Shown one piece after another: positions 1-5,831 of a stretch of DNA of 5,879 nucleotides (within the stretch, counting starts at the first letter, position 1; every line of letters starts with the position of its first letter). A program made the position numbers and the translations under genes. The stretch is from Actinomycetota bacterium. Its GTDB lineage: Bacteria; Actinomycetota; Thermoleophilia; Gaiellales; Gaiellaceae. The notes under the pieces are model-generated. The model was given only the letters and a program-made list of their open reading frames with translations, ran no database searches and was not told the DNA's origin. The stretch covers positions 1 to 5,879 of the forward strand of contig JAIBJP010000094.1 in the NCBI GenBank assembly GCA_020029625.1, written 5' to 3'.

Positions 1-178
1 AGAACGCTCGCCCGGCACCGCAGAGGACGATGCAGCGGCTAGAGCGGGCCTCTTCGGAGCCGAGGGCGTCGAGTAGCTCCCGCTCGACCGCCGCGGAGAT
101 AGCGTTCAGCTTCTCCGGACGGTTGAGGACGAGCACGCAGGCCGACCTCTCGCGTCGCAGCTCGACGAACTCAGGCAT
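1..178 (-). CDS. Enoyl-CoA hydratase/isomerase (crotonase) family protein, N-terminal part
   Basis: The first 59 codons of a minus-strand gene are present; the rest lies beyond the left edge. The translation begins MPEFVELRRE, followed by VLVLNRPEKLNAIS at about residues 15-28, the typical N-terminal strand and 'NRPxxxNA' signature of the crotonase superfamily. It ends with IVLCGAGRAF at residues 50-59, the 'GxGxAFSAG' segment that supplies one oxyanion-hole backbone amide in this family. Members bind acyl-CoA thioesters in the cytoplasm and catalyse hydration, isomerisation or related steps, often in beta-oxidation or aromatic degradation. The catalytic acidic residues would be further along, so hydratase, isomerase or another activity cannot be told apart. 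The ATG (178-176) lies inside the last codons of the tetR gene, an 8-base overlap that suggests co-transcription and translational coupling. Family assignment is firm; specific function is unknown. Confidence 0.88.
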   Translation of the reverse strand, partial: MPEFVELRRERSACVLVLNRPEKLNAISAAVERELLDALGSEEARSSRCIVLCGAGRAF

Positions 179-824
179 GCGTGGCGAGGCGGTCGAGCTC
201 TTCGTGGGGAACGCGAAGCTCGTCCGCCGCGAACCGAAGGAGGATCTCGCGCATCCGCTCCGGCGTCATCCACGAGCCTCCGAGCACAGCCTTGAGGCCA
301 AGGCCGTCGACCAGCGCGACGAGCCGGTCCGCGACCTCATCCGGGGGAGCAATCGGTCGAAAGGTGCCATTTGCCGTCCCGGAACGCACGACGTCGAAGA
401 AATAGCTCCGCCAGCGCGAATCGGTGCTCTCCGCCGCAGCGAGGAGCTCCGGCCGGTGGAGGATCCGGCCCCAGAGCTCGAGGAAGAACACCCATTCCTC
501 CCGCTGGGGTCCCGGATACGGAATGGAAAGCTCGAGGAGCGTCGCAAGCCGGGAAAGATCGTCGGCCTCTCGTCCGAGCAGCTCGTCCATCCGAGCATAG
601 GGCTGGTCGTTGGCCGACTCGAGCGCGGCGAGCAGAACGTCGTCCTTCGTCTCGAAGTAGTAGTGGACGGTGCCCGTCGAGGTCCCCGCCTCGCGCGCGA
701 TGTCGGCGATGCGCGTGGCCTCGACGCCTCTCCGCACGATCGCACGGCAGGCGGCCGCGAGGATCGCCTCCGCAGTGGGACGCTCCGTCCGCCTTCCCTC
801 GATTGTCTTGTCCTGGGCGTCCAT
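171..824 (-). CDS. TetR/AcrR-family transcriptional regulator
   Basis: This 217-residue protein has the normal length for a TetR-family dimeric repressor. The N-terminal DNA-binding domain spans about residues 15-62. Its helix-turn-helix is RIADIAREAGTSTGTVHYYF (38-57), with the family-typical 'G-T-V-H-Y-Y-F' end of the recognition helix followed by KDDVLLAAL. The remaining residues (about 75-217) form a helical ligand-binding and dimerisation domain of the kind seen in BetI-like regulators; the ligand cannot be read from sequence. The ATG at 824-822 is preceded by GGAAG (835-831) with a 6-base gap, a reasonable ribosome-binding site. The gene is divergent from the transporter operon, and the shared intergenic region contains an 18-bp palindrome suited to such a dimer. 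Its stop overlaps the start of the crotonase gene. Inferred role: represses the transporter operon and probably itself, with a substrate or CoA-linked intermediate as inducer. Confidence 0.93.
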   Translation of the reverse strand: MDAQDKTIEGRRTERPTAEAILAAACRAIVRRGVEATRIADIAREAGTSTGTVHYYFETKDDVLLAALESANDQPYARMDELLGREADDLSRLATLLELSIPYPGPQREEWVFFLELWGRILHRPELLAAAESTDSRWRSYFFDVVRSGTANGTFRPIAPPDEVADRLVALVDGLGLKAVLGGSWMTPERMREILLRFAADELRVPHEELDRLATHA

Positions 825-851
825 TCCGTTCTTCCGCCACCTTCCCTAACC

Positions 852-880
852 TTGACCGTGTTGTGCAAGTCGAATCTAAT
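852..880 (+). promoter_or_regulatory. Sigma-70-type promoter of the transporter operon
   Basis: TTGACC (852-857) matches the -35 consensus at five of six positions. TCTAAT (875-880) matches the -10 at five of six. The spacer is exactly 17 bases. The predicted start of transcription is about 886-888, roughly 46 bases before the ATG of the binding-protein gene. The 18-bp palindrome begins at that start point, so a bound repressor would block initiation or promoter clearance. This is pattern matching only; the start has not been mapped. Confidence 0.68.
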
Positions 881-886
881 GGCACC

Positions 887-904
887 TGACTGACGCGTCA
901 GTCA
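887..904. promoter_or_regulatory. Perfect 18-bp palindrome, candidate TetR operator
   Basis: TGACTGACGCGTCAGTCA is a perfect inverted repeat with no spacer. Each arm is a tandem pair of TGAC. Length, symmetry and location between a tetR gene and its divergent neighbour are typical of TetR-family operators, which often regulate both directions. It covers the predicted start of the rightward promoter. In the leftward direction, TTGACT (905-900) overlaps its right edge and could be a -35 for tetR, although no good -10 follows at normal spacing. The doubled half-site could let two dimers bind, as known for QacR. That the adjacent TetR protein is the binder is inference. Confidence 0.75.
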
Positions 905-918
905 ACCTGCGGATCCCC

Positions 919-924
919 AGGAGG
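919..924 (+). promoter_or_regulatory. Strong Shine-Dalgarno site of the binding-protein gene
   Basis: AGGAGG ends 9 bases before the ATG at 934. It is the best ribosome-binding site among the transporter genes here and supports that start. It contrasts with the weak sites before both permease genes, which fits the usual excess of binding protein over permease. Confidence 0.8.
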
Positions 925-933
925 TAGACAAGG

Positions 934-2112
934 ATGAGCAAGGAGCGAGACGGCAGCCCGTTCGAGCGCAAGCTCGGGCGAGACGATTTCCTCAAGCTGA
1001 GCGCTTTGACCGTAGGGTCGGGGGTCCTGGCCGCCTGCGGCGCCGAGGGCTCTTCCGCGCCCGAGCCCGGCGGCGGCACGACCACCCAGGCGGAGCGGCC
1101 GCCGATTTCGTCGGAGCCGGGAGACCTCGAGGTCTTCGAGTGGGCTGGCTACGAGTACCCCGCGTACGGCGGGAAGCGCGGGCAGCTGTGGCCATACGTC
1201 GACAAGTACGGCAAGCCGAAGTTCAGCTTCCTGACGAGCGACGACCAGGCGCTCGGGAAGGTCAGAGCCGGCTACCGGCCGGACATCGTTCATCCCTGCG
1301 TCGACTACACCGGCAACTGGGTCGAGATGGAGGTCGTCCAGCCCTGGGACCCCGCTCTGATTCCGAGCTTCAAGGAGCTCGACCCCGTGCTCGTGAAGGG
1401 AGGCCAGATCGACGGGCAGCAGTACTTCATCCCGGCCGATTGGGGCTTCTCCTCGCCGCTCTACCGCTCGGACAAGGTAGAGCCGAACGGTGAGGAGTCG
1501 TGGGAGCTCTTCTACGACGATCGCTACAAGGGGAAGATCTCGTGGTGGGACACCCCGCTCGAGAACTTCGTCATTTGGGGTTACGTCAACGGCGTCGGCG
1601 ACCCATGGAAGATGACCGATGACGAGCTCGACGAAGCGAAGGACTTTCTCATCTCCAAGAAGAACCTCTGTCGCAACTTCTGGTCGTCGCAGACCGACCT
1701 CGACGCGGACATCGCCGCCGGCAACATCTGGATCGCCTACTCCTGGGCGGGCTCGTACGTCGCCGCCAAGGACGCCGGTCTGGATGTCGTGTACAGCGAG
1801 CCGAAGGAAGGTCGCCTGGGCTGGAACTGCGGCTTCGTCCTCATGAAGGAGACGGAGAACTTCCGCCACGCGCACGAGTTCATCGAGGGGTGGAGCTCCA
1901 AGGAATCGGCCGAGTGGATCATCAACAACTACGCCTACGGACACGCGAACACGGCCGTCGACCTCTCGAAGGTGCCGGAGGACTACGTCAAGGTGTTCCA
2001 TCTCGACGACCCGAAGGCCCGCGAGGAGCCGAACGCCCACTACGCTCGGCCGGTGTCAACCGCGGATCGCGCCCGCTACGCCAGCCGCTGGGACGAGGTG
2101 AAGGCCGCGTAG
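934..2112 (+). CDS. PotD/PotF-like ABC transporter substrate-binding lipoprotein
   Basis: A 392-residue extracytoplasmic solute-binding protein of the spermidine/putrescine type. The N-terminus is a lipoprotein signal: a hydrophobic stretch (about 22-34) ends in the lipobox VLAAC, with Cys35 the predicted lipidated residue. A Ser/Gly/Pro/Thr-rich tether (36-62) leads to the fold. PotD-family landmarks follow in order: LEVFEWAGYE (65-74), an 'RPDIVHP' strand (115-121), GGQIDGQQYFIPADWG (156-171), WELFYDDRYKGKISWWD (190-206), DIAAGNIWIAYSWAGSY (259-275), PKEGRLGW (290-297) and NNYAYGHAN (331-339). In the family this protein captures the ligand outside the membrane and delivers it to the permease pair. 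Aligned by eye to E. coli PotD, ligand-site tryptophans are kept (W70, W271, W297), but positions matching Ser83, Tyr85 and Asp257 appear to be Cys122, Asp124 and Cys299. The substrate is therefore uncertain. The ATG is supported by AGGAGG at 919-924. It is the first gene of the operon. Confidence 0.93.
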   Translation: MSKERDGSPFERKLGRDDFLKLSALTVGSGVLAACGAEGSSAPEPGGGTTTQAERPPISSEPGDLEVFEWAGYEYPAYGGKRGQLWPYVDKYGKPKFSFLTSDDQALGKVRAGYRPDIVHPCVDYTGNWVEMEVVQPWDPALIPSFKELDPVLVKGGQIDGQQYFIPADWGFSSPLYRSDKVEPNGEESWELFYDDRYKGKISWWDTPLENFVIWGYVNGVGDPWKMTDDELDEAKDFLISKKNLCRNFWSSQTDLDADIAAGNIWIAYSWAGSYVAAKDAGLDVVYSEPKEGRLGWNCGFVLMKETENFRHAHEFIEGWSSKESAEWIINNYAYGHANTAVDLSKVPEDYVKVFHLDDPKAREEPNAHYARPVSTADRARYASRWDEVKAA

Positions 2113-2116
2113 GCGA

Positions 2117-2129
2117 GCGCCGGCGGCGC
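2117..2129 (+). promoter_or_regulatory. Intercistronic hairpin before the first permease gene
   Basis: GCGCC (2117-2121) and GGCGC (2125-2129) form a perfect 5-bp G+C stem with a 3-base loop inside the 20-base gap between the binding-protein stop and the permease GTG. It sits where a ribosome-binding site would be, so it could limit permease translation or protect the 3' end of the upstream message. In such GC-rich DNA a short stem can arise by chance. Confidence 0.35.
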
Positions 2130-2132
2130 GAC

Positions 2133-3047
2133 GTGGCTGTCGAAGCCCAGGAGATTGCCCGGCCGGAAACCAGGCGGAGAGCCCGCCGGGCCCGGCCGGG
2201 CTTCGTTACGACCGGCCTCCTGGCTCCGCCGGTGCTCTGGCTCGTCATCTTCTTCCTCGTTCCCGTCGTCCTGATCGCCCTCTACAGCGTCAACGTCTTC
2301 TCGCTCTATCCGGGCGGGCAGTACTTCACCCTCGACTCCTGGAAGAACTTCCTCGACGGCTCGCCCTTCCTCGACCTCTTCTGGAAGTCCGTGCGCATGT
2401 CGCTGATCGTCTCCGTCGCGGCCGTCCTCGCCGCGTACCCGATCGCGTACTTCATCGCGCTCGTCGCCTCCCGCCGGAAGTACGTGCTCCTCCTGCTCAT
2501 CCTGACCCCGTTCCTCGTCAGCTACTTCCTCCGGCTGCTCGCCTGGAAGGTCATCCTCGGCGACCAGGGCGTGATCAACACCTTCCTCTACTGGACCGGG
2601 ATCAGGGCGGAGGGAGACCCGGTGTCCTGGCTCATCTACAGCCAGTTCGCCGTCATCCTCACCCTGGTCTACGTCTACGTTCCCTTCGTGGCGCTGCCCA
2701 TCTTCGTCTCGCTCGATTCGCTCGACCGGCGGCTCCTCGAGGCGGCCGCCGATCTCGGCGCCAGCCGTTGGCAGGCGTTTCGCAAGGTGACGCTCCCGCT
2801 GTCGCTCCCCGGCGTCATCGCCGCCTTCATCTTCGTCTTCATCCCGACGATCGGGGAGTACTTCACGCCGCTCCTGGTCGGCGGGGTGAACGGAACGATG
2901 TTCGGGAACGCAATCGCCGACCAGTTCGGCCAGAGCCTGAACTGGCTGAACGGCTCGGTCCTGTCGTTCTTCCTCCTCACCGTCGTTGCCCTTTTGCTCG
3001 CAGTCTTCGCCCGCTTCCTCACCGTGCGCCGGGTGGCGACCGGGTAG
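2133..3047 (+). CDS. potB: ABC transporter permease, PotB/PotH type
   Basis: With a GTG start at 2133 the product is 304 residues, close to the usual length for PotB/PotH. The frame is open far upstream, but that part is out-of-frame shadow over the binding-protein gene, and GTG 2133 is the only sensible start after its stop. A basic cytoplasmic N-terminus (about 10-23, rich in Arg) precedes TM1 (28-50, VLWLVIFFLVPVVLIALYSV). Further hydrophobic segments lie near 88-111, 117-140, 171-193, 225-247 and 275-296, giving six. The cytoplasmic EAA loop that docks on the ATPase is EAAADLGASRWQAFRKVTLP (203-222), with the invariant Gly209. The downstream IPTIGEYFTPLLVGG (237-251) is typical of PotB homologues. 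No good Shine-Dalgarno is seen, so translation may be coupled to the upstream gene. It should pair with the second permease to form the membrane channel. The symbol reflects family similarity, not proven polyamine transport. Confidence 0.92.
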   Translation: MAVEAQEIARPETRRRARRARPGFVTTGLLAPPVLWLVIFFLVPVVLIALYSVNVFSLYPGGQYFTLDSWKNFLDGSPFLDLFWKSVRMSLIVSVAAVLAAYPIAYFIALVASRRKYVLLLLILTPFLVSYFLRLLAWKVILGDQGVINTFLYWTGIRAEGDPVSWLIYSQFAVILTLVYVYVPFVALPIFVSLDSLDRRLLEAAADLGASRWQAFRKVTLPLSLPGVIAAFIFVFIPTIGEYFTPLLVGGVNGTMFGNAIADQFGQSLNWLNGSVLSFFLLTVVALLLAVFARFLTVRRVATG

Positions 3048-3050
3048 GAC

Positions 3051-3887
3051 ATGGAAATCGCGACCTCCCCCAACGGCACGCGGCTCCTGAAGGTGTGGTT
3101 CGCGATTCTGGTCGTCTTCCTCTACGCGCCGCTCCTGCTCCTCCTCATCTTCTCGTTCAACGACAACAACCTGCCTGTCTTTCCGCTCAGAGGCTTCACG
3201 ACCGACGCCTACCGGCAGTTCGTCTCCAACCCCGAGCTGAAGGCGTCGATCGTTACGAGTGTCAAGGTGGCTGCGCTCTCGAGCCTGGGCGCCATCATCC
3301 TTGGGCTACTCGCGTCCATCGTGCTCGTCAGGCGAGACTTCTTCGGCCGCGGGGGCGTCTCGGCTCTCCTGCTCAGCCCGCTGGTCGTCCCCTACATCGC
3401 ACTGGCGATCGGACTCCTGGTCTTCTTCAACGAGGCGAGCCTGCCCCTCGGTATCAAGTCGATCGTGATGGGCCACATCGTCGTCTCGATCCCCTACGCG
3501 ATCCTCATCCTCGTCCCGCGGCTCGAACGGCTTGACGCCCGCCTCGAGGAAGCTGCTCGCGATCTCGGAGCCGGCGCCTTGCAGACTTTCCGCCTCATCA
3601 CCTTCCCCCTGCTCCTGCCGGCGCTCGTGTCCGCCTACCTCGTCGCGTTCGTTCTTTCCTTCGACGAGATCGTGATCGCGTACTTCGTCAATGGCCAGGT
3701 GACGACGTTCCCGCTCTACCTCTTCTCGACGCTGCGCTTCCCGACCCTCCTCCCGCAGGTCCTGGCGGTCGCCTGTGTGGTCATGGCGGCCTCGGCGTTC
3801 ATCCTCATCGGAGCCGAGATCGCGCGGCGCGTGATCGAGCGCCGGCTTGGCACCGACCTCTCCGAGTCGGCGGCCGAACCCGCCTAG
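3051..3887 (+). CDS. potC: ABC transporter permease, PotC/PotI type
   Basis: A 278-residue inner-membrane protein, the usual size for PotC/PotI. TM1 covers about 15-36 (VWFAILVVFLYAPLLLLLIF), followed by the family-typical SFNDNN. Other hydrophobic segments lie near 67-93, 104-126, 139-156, 188-211 and 235-255. The EAA loop is EEAARDLGAGALQTFRLITF (166-185), with the invariant Gly173, and is followed by FDEIVIAYFVNG (204-215), a hallmark of this subfamily. The ATG starts 3 bases after the potB stop with no strong ribosome-binding site, so translational coupling is likely. Its TAG stop overlaps the TAG of the opposing ATPase gene. It is expected to form the translocation pore as a heterodimer with the PotB-like protein. 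Substrate specificity cannot be read from this subunit. Confidence 0.93.
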   Translation: MEIATSPNGTRLLKVWFAILVVFLYAPLLLLLIFSFNDNNLPVFPLRGFTTDAYRQFVSNPELKASIVTSVKVAALSSLGAIILGLLASIVLVRRDFFGRGGVSALLLSPLVVPYIALAIGLLVFFNEASLPLGIKSIVMGHIVVSIPYAILILVPRLERLDARLEEAARDLGAGALQTFRLITFPLLLPALVSAYLVAFVLSFDEIVIAYFVNGQVTTFPLYLFSTLRFPTLLPQVLAVACVVMAASAFILIGAEIARRVIERRLGTDLSESAAEPA

Positions 3888-4999
3888 GTCAAGACCGGTT
3901 CGGGCTCTTTGTAAGACTCGGCAAGCACCGAGCCGTACTCCGCCGGCCACGTCAGGACGACGTTGCGCCCGGCCTCGAGCGGCGCGCCGCCCTCGTCGTT
4001 CATGCGGAAGCTGACTACCCGGCCCAGCTTCGTGTCGACGTGGAACTGTGTCAGCGAGCCGAGATAAACAACGTCCGCCAGGACGCCCTCCAGACGGGTG
4101 CCGCCCTCGGGCGCGGGTCGCTCGGCCGCGTCGATACGCACTCGCTCGGGCCGTACGGCCACCTTCAGCGTCTCCCCCTGCGAGCGGCCGGCCGTCGGGA
4201 CGATGAGACGTTCCTTAGGAGAGACATGCGCGACCGCTTGGCCGTCGGTGACCTCGTCCACCCTCAGGTCGAGGGCGTTCAGCGAGCCGATGAAGTCGGC
4301 TACGAAAGCCGTCGTCGGACGCTCGTAGATCTCTCGAGGCCCGTCGACCTGCTCGGCGATGCCCTCGTTCATGACCGCGATCCGGTCTGACATCGCGAGT
4401 GCTTCTTCCTGGTCGTGCGTCACATAGACGAAGGTGGTCCCGAGCTCGCTTTGAATGCGCTTCAGCTCGAGTTGCATCTGTTTTCGCAGCTTGAGATCGA
4501 GGGCACCGAGCGGCTCGTCCAGGAGGAGCGCAGCGGGCCGGTTGACGAGCGCGCGCGCGAGTGCGACGCGTTGCTGCTGCCCGCCCGAGAGCTGTCCAGG
4601 TTTGCGCTTCTCGAGCCCCTCGAGCCTGACGACGCGGAGCATCTCCTCGACGCGCTGCTTCTGCTCCCCCTTCGGCACCCGCTTGAGCCGGAGTGCGAAC
4701 GCAACATTGTCGAAGATCGACATGTGTGGGAAGAGGGCGTAGTGCTGGAAGACCATGTTCACGTTGCGACGGTTCGGGGGGGTGTCGGTCACATCGGTCC
4801 CCCGCAGGAGAATGCCTCCTTCGTCCGGCACCTCGAAACCCGCGATCATGCGAAGCGTCGTAGTCTTGCCACAGCCGCTCGGGCCGAGGAGAGAGAAGAA
4901 CTCGCCTTCCCTGATATCGATCGAGAGGGTGCGCACCGCTTCGACTTTCCCGAAGCGCTTGCTGACGTTCTCCAGGGAGATGCCTACGGGATCGGCCAC
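3884..4999 (-). CDS. potA: ABC transporter ATP-binding protein, PotA type
   Basis: This 371-residue ATPase has all nucleotide-binding motifs intact: Walker A GPSGCGKTT (39-47), Q-loop Gln85 in VFQHYALFPHMS, signature LSGGQQQRVALARA (137-150), Walker B LLLDEP (158-163), D-loop GALD (165-168) and switch His195 in VTHDQEEA. The C-terminal part (about 235-360) matches the TOBE-type regulatory domain of PotA/MalK/FbpC-class proteins, including VAVRPERVRI (275-284). It should dimerise on the cytoplasmic face and bind the EAA loops of the two permeases. The start is GTG (4999-4997); an in-frame TAG at 5011-5009 rules out anything further upstream. No Shine-Dalgarno is visible, and a -10-like TAGACT at 5011-5006 would put transcription start near the GTG, so a leaderless message is possible. 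Unusually it lies opposite to the permease operon, tail to tail. The symbol is by family similarity; substrate is not established. Confidence 0.94.
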   Translation of the reverse strand: MADPVGISLENVSKRFGKVEAVRTLSIDIREGEFFSLLGPSGCGKTTTLRMIAGFEVPDEGGILLRGTDVTDTPPNRRNVNMVFQHYALFPHMSIFDNVAFALRLKRVPKGEQKQRVEEMLRVVRLEGLEKRKPGQLSGGQQQRVALARALVNRPAALLLDEPLGALDLKLRKQMQLELKRIQSELGTTFVYVTHDQEEALAMSDRIAVMNEGIAEQVDGPREIYERPTTAFVADFIGSLNALDLRVDEVTDGQAVAHVSPKERLIVPTAGRSQGETLKVAVRPERVRIDAAERPAPEGGTRLEGVLADVVYLGSLTQFHVDTKLGRVVSFRMNDEGGAPLEAGRNVVLTWPAEYGSVLAESYKEPEPVLT

Positions 5000-5005
5000 G
5001 CGCCG

Positions 5006-5033
5006 AGTCTAACGCAGGTGATTTCCCTGCTAA
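5006..5033 (-). promoter_or_regulatory. Possible promoter of the ATPase gene
   Basis: Read leftward, TTAGCA (5033-5028) and TAGACT (5011-5006), each matching four of six consensus bases, are separated by 16 bases. Transcription would begin about 5000-4999, at the GTG start codon, implying a leaderless mRNA. Matches are moderate and the region also serves the divergent gene. Confidence 0.3.
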
Positions 5034-5036
5034 AAC
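5028..5036 (+). promoter_or_regulatory. Possible extended -10 element of the membrane-protein gene
   Basis: TGC followed by TAAAAC (5031-5036, four of six -10 matches) forms an extended -10 pattern on the plus strand, with no convincing -35. A start near 5043 would leave a leader of only about 5 bases before the ATG at 5048, consistent with the absence of a Shine-Dalgarno. It overlaps the -35 proposed for the ATPase gene on the other strand. Confidence 0.25.
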
Positions 5037-5047
5037 CCCTCACGCGG

Positions 5048-5734
5048 ATGAGACCCACGGCGCGGACTCGCGGGGACCTGCTCGTAGCGGGCGGCGCGGT
5101 CGTCATCCTCGCTGCAAGCGCCGATGTCGCGCAGACGGTGCAGGATCGCTTCGCCGTCGATCTCGCGGGTCTCGGCGCCCTCGAGCGGGCCGGGGCCACC
5201 CTCTGGGATCTCCGACCTCTCGGCACCGCGGTCTTCGCTGTGGGGGCCATCGGCGCCCTTGCAGGCCTCGGCGAACCCGCCGGCCGGCTCGAGCGCCTGC
5301 ACGAATTCATGCGGAACGGCGTCGCAATCCTGGCGGCCGCGCACGCGGCACTCGCGCTCGTCGTGCTCGGTCTCGCGATCTGGGTCGGGACCGTGGGCGA
5401 AGTTGGAGACAGCGGAGAGCTCGGCTTCGTCTACTCGGGGAGCGACCGCGCTGTCACGCTCGCCACGCAGCTTGTCGGCTGGATCCCGTTGACGGGGCTA
5501 CTCGTGCTGGTTGTCGTTGTCGCCACCCGCTCCGAGCAAGCTGAGGAAGAGCCCAAGCCTGAGAGCAGTGACGCTTCGCTCTCGGAGGAGCTGGAAGCGC
5601 TCTGGCAGGAGCGACTGGCCCACGGCCCGAGACGGGAACGCGCCCGCAACCTCCTCAGCCGCATCAAGGCGCTGGAGAGCGCAGGGGATCATGAGAAGGC
5701 CCGCGAGCTCGCGGACGAGCTGAGGAATCTCTAG
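5048..5734 (+). CDS. Hypothetical four-helix membrane protein with charged helical tail
   Basis: I do not recognise the family. From ATG 5048 the product is 228 residues. Four hydrophobic segments are seen: about 10-28 (LLVAGGAVVILAASADVA), 57-75 (LGTAVFAVGAIGALAGLG), 91-115 (VAILAAAHAALALVVLGLAI) and 139-160 (LVGWIPLTGLLVLVVVVAT). A loop with GEVGDSGELGFVYSGSD (117-133) lies between the third and fourth. The last 65 residues are highly charged and predicted helical (SEELEALWQERLAHGPRRER at about 179-198, then IKALE and HEKARELADEL), suggesting a cytoplasmic coiled coil or docking tail. The frame is open upstream to 4415, but that overlaps the ATPase gene on the other strand and is a shadow. 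An in-frame GTG at 5018 is an alternative start adding MISLLKPLTR. Neither start has a clear ribosome-binding site. It is divergent from the ATPase gene, and no link to transport is shown. Confidence 0.72.
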   Translation: MRPTARTRGDLLVAGGAVVILAASADVAQTVQDRFAVDLAGLGALERAGATLWDLRPLGTAVFAVGAIGALAGLGEPAGRLERLHEFMRNGVAILAAAHAALALVVLGLAIWVGTVGEVGDSGELGFVYSGSDRAVTLATQLVGWIPLTGLLVLVVVVATRSEQAEEEPKPESSDASLSEELEALWQERLAHGPRRERARNLLSRIKALESAGDHEKARELADELRNL

Positions 5735-5800
5735 GAGGGTTTGGCGGAGCGTCACTCGTCGCCGGGACGGGACGGTCGTACCGAGGCAAGGACGCAGGGA

Positions 5801-5829
5801 GCCCTCGTATCGACTTTAGATACGGGGGC
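5801..5829. terminator. Strong stem-loop, possible terminator without U-tract
   Basis: Positions 5801-5811 pair with 5819-5829 in an 11-bp stem (one G-U pair) around the 7-base loop GACTTTA. This is the strongest simple hairpin I found in the window. It lies 66 bases after the membrane-protein stop. There is no T-run on either side, so it is not a classical intrinsic terminator; high-GC bacteria are reported to use hairpins lacking U-tracts. It could also be part of a larger RNA fold. Confidence 0.35.
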
Positions 5830-5831
5830 GA

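Noticed and set aside
30..893. Plus-strand open frame of 287 codons across the tetR gene
   Set aside because: Low-complexity Arg/Glu-rich translation that runs opposite to clear TetR and crotonase coding sequence and through the promoter region.
898..2040. Open frame of 380 codons on the minus strand, antisense to the binding-protein gene
   Set aside because: It is the shadow of a GC-rich gene; the opposite strand encodes a clear PotD-like protein, and the antisense translation shows no recognisable domain or membrane pattern.
1890..2132. Upstream extension of the first permease frame
   Set aside because: It overlaps the binding-protein gene in another frame and reads as an Arg/Gly-rich shadow; PotB-like sequence begins after GTG 2133.
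3306..3950. Minus-strand open frame of 214 codons antisense to the second permease
   Set aside because: Highly charged shadow translation opposite a clear six-helix permease.
4415..5047. Upstream extension of the membrane-protein reading frame
   Set aside because: It lies opposite the ATPase core motifs and has no family character; the hydrophobic protein begins only after about 5048.
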